This document shows positions 62,635 through 64,000 of a stretch of DNA of 64,000 bases, one piece after another (within the stretch, counting starts at the first letter, position 1; each line of letters opens with the position of its first letter). The notes under the pieces are model-generated. The model had not been told where the DNA came from. It did not search any database and was given only the letters and a program-made list of their open reading frames with translations. The stretch comes from Granulosicoccus sp045110515 (GTDB lineage: Bacteria > Pseudomonadota > Gammaproteobacteria > Granulosicoccales > Granulosicoccaceae): contig JBGCGD010000014.1 of the NCBI GenBank assembly GCA_045110515.1, positions 24,950-88,949 on the forward strand, read 5' to 3'. Position numbers and translations under genes: made by a program.

Positions 62635-63036
62635 TTACTCACAATTGGCTACACAAGTGGTTTCACTACTGACCTCACCACCACAGTTGGCATAACACTC
62701 GTTATAACCCGCCTGACAGGTTGCATGGCTTTCGCGCTCGATGCCACAATATTCAAAGAAGGGGTGGTCGCAATCCAATTGATCCTCGGCCGTTTTACCC
62801 CTGTTTTTATGTAGGCAAAGGTCGTACTTTAATTGGTTTCGGCTCTCTCTGAATTCACAATTTTGAACCTTGAGATTATTATTCTGGTTACACAGAAGCT
62901 GCATTTTCTGACACTGGGCAACACAGCTCAAACCTCCGGGAGTTGTGGGCCTCACATAGGAATATTCGGTTTTATATTGAGGACCACATCCGACCAGAAA
63001 TACGGTGAGAAGTACCACAGTGTATTTGCTAACCAT
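62635..63036 (-). CDS. Cysteine-rich lipoprotein of unknown function
   Basis: A ~133-residue predicted lipoprotein: signal peptide with lipobox LVGC, then an extracytoplasmic domain with 12 further cysteines, several in CxxxC spacing (CVAQC, CYANC, CVANC). The even number suggests up to six disulfides. No known family recognised. The Met one codon upstream (63039) is an alternative start. It lies between ssb and the giant-protein locus on the same strand, with a 360-bp gap to the latter. Confidence 0.7.
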   Translation of the reverse strand: MVSKYTVVLLTVFLVGCGPQYKTEYSYVRPTTPGGLSCVAQCQKMQLLCNQNNNLKVQNCEFRESRNQLKYDLCLHKNRGKTAEDQLDCDHPFFEYCGIERESHATCQAGYNECYANCGGEVSSETTCVANCE

Positions 63037-63089
63037 CATAGCTGCTTAATTAAAAATGCAGGCGATTACCACCCGATTTTTCAATCCAG

Positions 63090-63557
63090 TTAGAACGGTA
63101 TATCGTCGTCAAACTCGGCACCTGCCGCTGTGGGCATTGGCGCTGCTTGCTGCGCCTGAGGCCTGGGTGCTGCCTGGCGCGGAGCCTGACTATAGTCGCC
63201 ACCACCAGCTCCGTCAGGACGACCGCCCAATAGCTGCATATCACGCGCAATTATTTGTGTTGAATAGCGATCCTCTCCCGTGTTTTTATCCTGGTATTTA
63301 TCGGTACGGATGGAACCCTCGATGTACACCTGAGAACCTTTTTTCAGGTACTCGCCCGCTATTTCGCCTAAGCGGTTGAACAGTGTGACCCTGTGCCACT
63401 CTGTGCGCTCTTGTTTCTGACCAGAGGTTTTATCTGTCCATTGTTCGGAGGTTGCAATGCTGATGTTGGTAACCGCTCCACCACTGGGCATATAACGCAC
63501 CTCAGGGTCTGCGCCGATGTTTCCGACCAAAATGACTTTATTAACACCACGTGCCAT
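63090..63557 (-). CDS. ssb: Single-stranded DNA-binding protein
   Basis: A 155-residue SSB: OB-fold start MARGVNKVILVGNIGADPEVRYMPSGGAVTN, WHRVTLFNRLGEIAGEYLKKGSQVYIEG, a Gly/Gln/Ala-rich linker and the partner-binding tip DDDIPF. The frame extends 17 codons upstream, but the ATG at 63557 has AGGAGA and matches the family. It follows the MFS gene on the same strand. Confidence 0.98.
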   Translation of the reverse strand: MARGVNKVILVGNIGADPEVRYMPSGGAVTNISIATSEQWTDKTSGQKQERTEWHRVTLFNRLGEIAGEYLKKGSQVYIEGSIRTDKYQDKNTGEDRYSTQIIARDMQLLGGRPDGAGGGDYSQAPRQAAPRPQAQQAAPMPTAAGAEFDDDIPF

Positions 63558-63649
63558 GATATTTCTCCTAATTTGAAAAGCCGAGTCAGTCCATTCCCCG
63601 GTCGGCAAATTGTACCGTAGCTGCCTCTGCCTCGGGTAGTCTGTGTACG

Positions 63650-64000
63650 TCAGCTGGCTGGGGATCCGTACAGTTCACCCGTAAAGCGCTGCTTGTCCAC
63701 CTTGAGATAGGCCGCGCCCTCATCAAGCGCAATAACCACCTCTTCCACCCCCGCCATAGACTGAAGTTCGGCGGTTATCTCACCGATTCTCGTCTGCTCA
63801 TCGCTACTCAGGGTGCGCCGATGGGTAACCATTTTCTTCGGTGCTTGAAAACCGAACAGCACCAGCCACCAGATAACGCAGCATACACCCATAGCCGCAA
63901 AAACTCCGCTAGGCCCCACTGCCCCGTAAAGCCAACCTGCCCCGGCGCCTCCCACGAAAGCTCCGAAAAACTGGCTACTACTGTAGATGCCCATTGCGCT
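63650..64000 (-). CDS. MFS transporter, C-terminal part (YajR-like)
   Basis: The frame is open to the right window edge. The last transmembrane helices (FFGAFVGGAGAGWLYGAVGPSGVFAAMGVCCVIWWLVLF) are followed by a soluble ~70-residue tail (GEITAELQSMAGVEEVVIALDEGAAYLKVDKQRF) that resembles the ferredoxin-like domain at the end of YajR-type MFS proteins. Substrate unknown. MFS next to ssb is a gene order seen in Pseudomonas. Confidence 0.75.
   Translation of the reverse strand, partial: SAMGIYSSSQFFGAFVGGAGAGWLYGAVGPSGVFAAMGVCCVIWWLVLFGFQAPKKMVTHRRTLSSDEQTRIGEITAELQSMAGVEEVVIALDEGAAYLKVDKQRFTGELYGSPAS

Overview
The window reads as a chromosomal segment of a gammaproteobacterium, probably marine and outside the Enterobacterales. 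Several conserved gene orders support this: lptD-surA-pdxA-rsmA-apaG-apaH, miaB-phoH(ybeZ)-ybeY-corC-lnt, rlpA-dacA-ybeD-lipB-lipA and lgt-thyA-folA. It also carries metK-ahcY rather than an Mtn/LuxS route, a glycine-betaine type ABC transporter, and rubredoxin next to fbp. No genus is assigned. No tRNA, rRNA, CRISPR array, intact insertion sequence or prophage was seen.

Layout. 1-4.7 kb: end of rsmJ, a VOC protein, yajQ, DUF423, pdxH, DUF1499 and a hybrid histidine kinase. 4.7-9.8 kb (minus): mltB-rlpA-dacA-ybeD-lipB-lipA, a wall-remodelling and lipoylation operon. 9.9-17.3 kb: ung, then the outer-membrane biogenesis/RNA-modification run lptD to apaH (plus). 17.4-24.5 kb (minus): a lone polysaccharide deacetylase, then rubredoxin-fbp-ycgN and rsd-rlmI-lgt-thyA-folA. 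24.6-27.7 kb: hemL, a sulfotransferase-like gene, a small OMP and gcvH. 27.7-33.0 kb (minus): miaB-phoH-ybeY-corC-lnt. 33.5-37.2 kb (plus): sulfate activation (cysD, cysNC), with cysD fused to a transposase-derived N-terminus. 37.3-42.5 kb (minus): a double-DUF1127 protein, a TSUP exporter, a glycosyltransferase and a betaine-type ABC transporter. 42.9-45.4 kb (minus): metK-ahcY. 45.5-47.0 kb: a GST and a DUF2058 protein. 47.0-62.3 kb (minus): the six-gene locus described next. 62.6-64 kb: a Cys-rich lipoprotein, ssb and the end of an MFS gene.

Two parts stand out. (1) 47005-62267 looks like one transcription unit. It encodes a HlyD-like adaptor with a cytoplasmic N-terminal domain, a membrane M50 metalloprotease with a lipoyl/HlyD-type C-terminus, a secreted adaptor with a SPOR-like end, an 1843-residue LEPR/DUF4347-type repeat protein, a hybrid kinase with two Hpt modules (the second with His replaced by Tyr), and a REC-GGDEF-EAL protein. 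There is no ABC exporter, no TolC-like protein and no RTX repeats. I infer a giant surface or periplasmic protein that is exported or processed by the M50/adaptor module and controlled by a phosphorelay and cyclic-di-GMP. (2) The CysD ORF has about 270 extra N-terminal residues resembling an IS630-type transposase (two helix-turn-helix segments plus a degenerate DDE fold), an apparent domestication fused to a core sulfur-assimilation enzyme.

Elsewhere the genes are mostly housekeeping. Many start codons are GTG or TTG with stop/start overlaps, so several starts were moved to positions with better ribosome-binding sites. All functional calls come from reading the translations; no database search was run.
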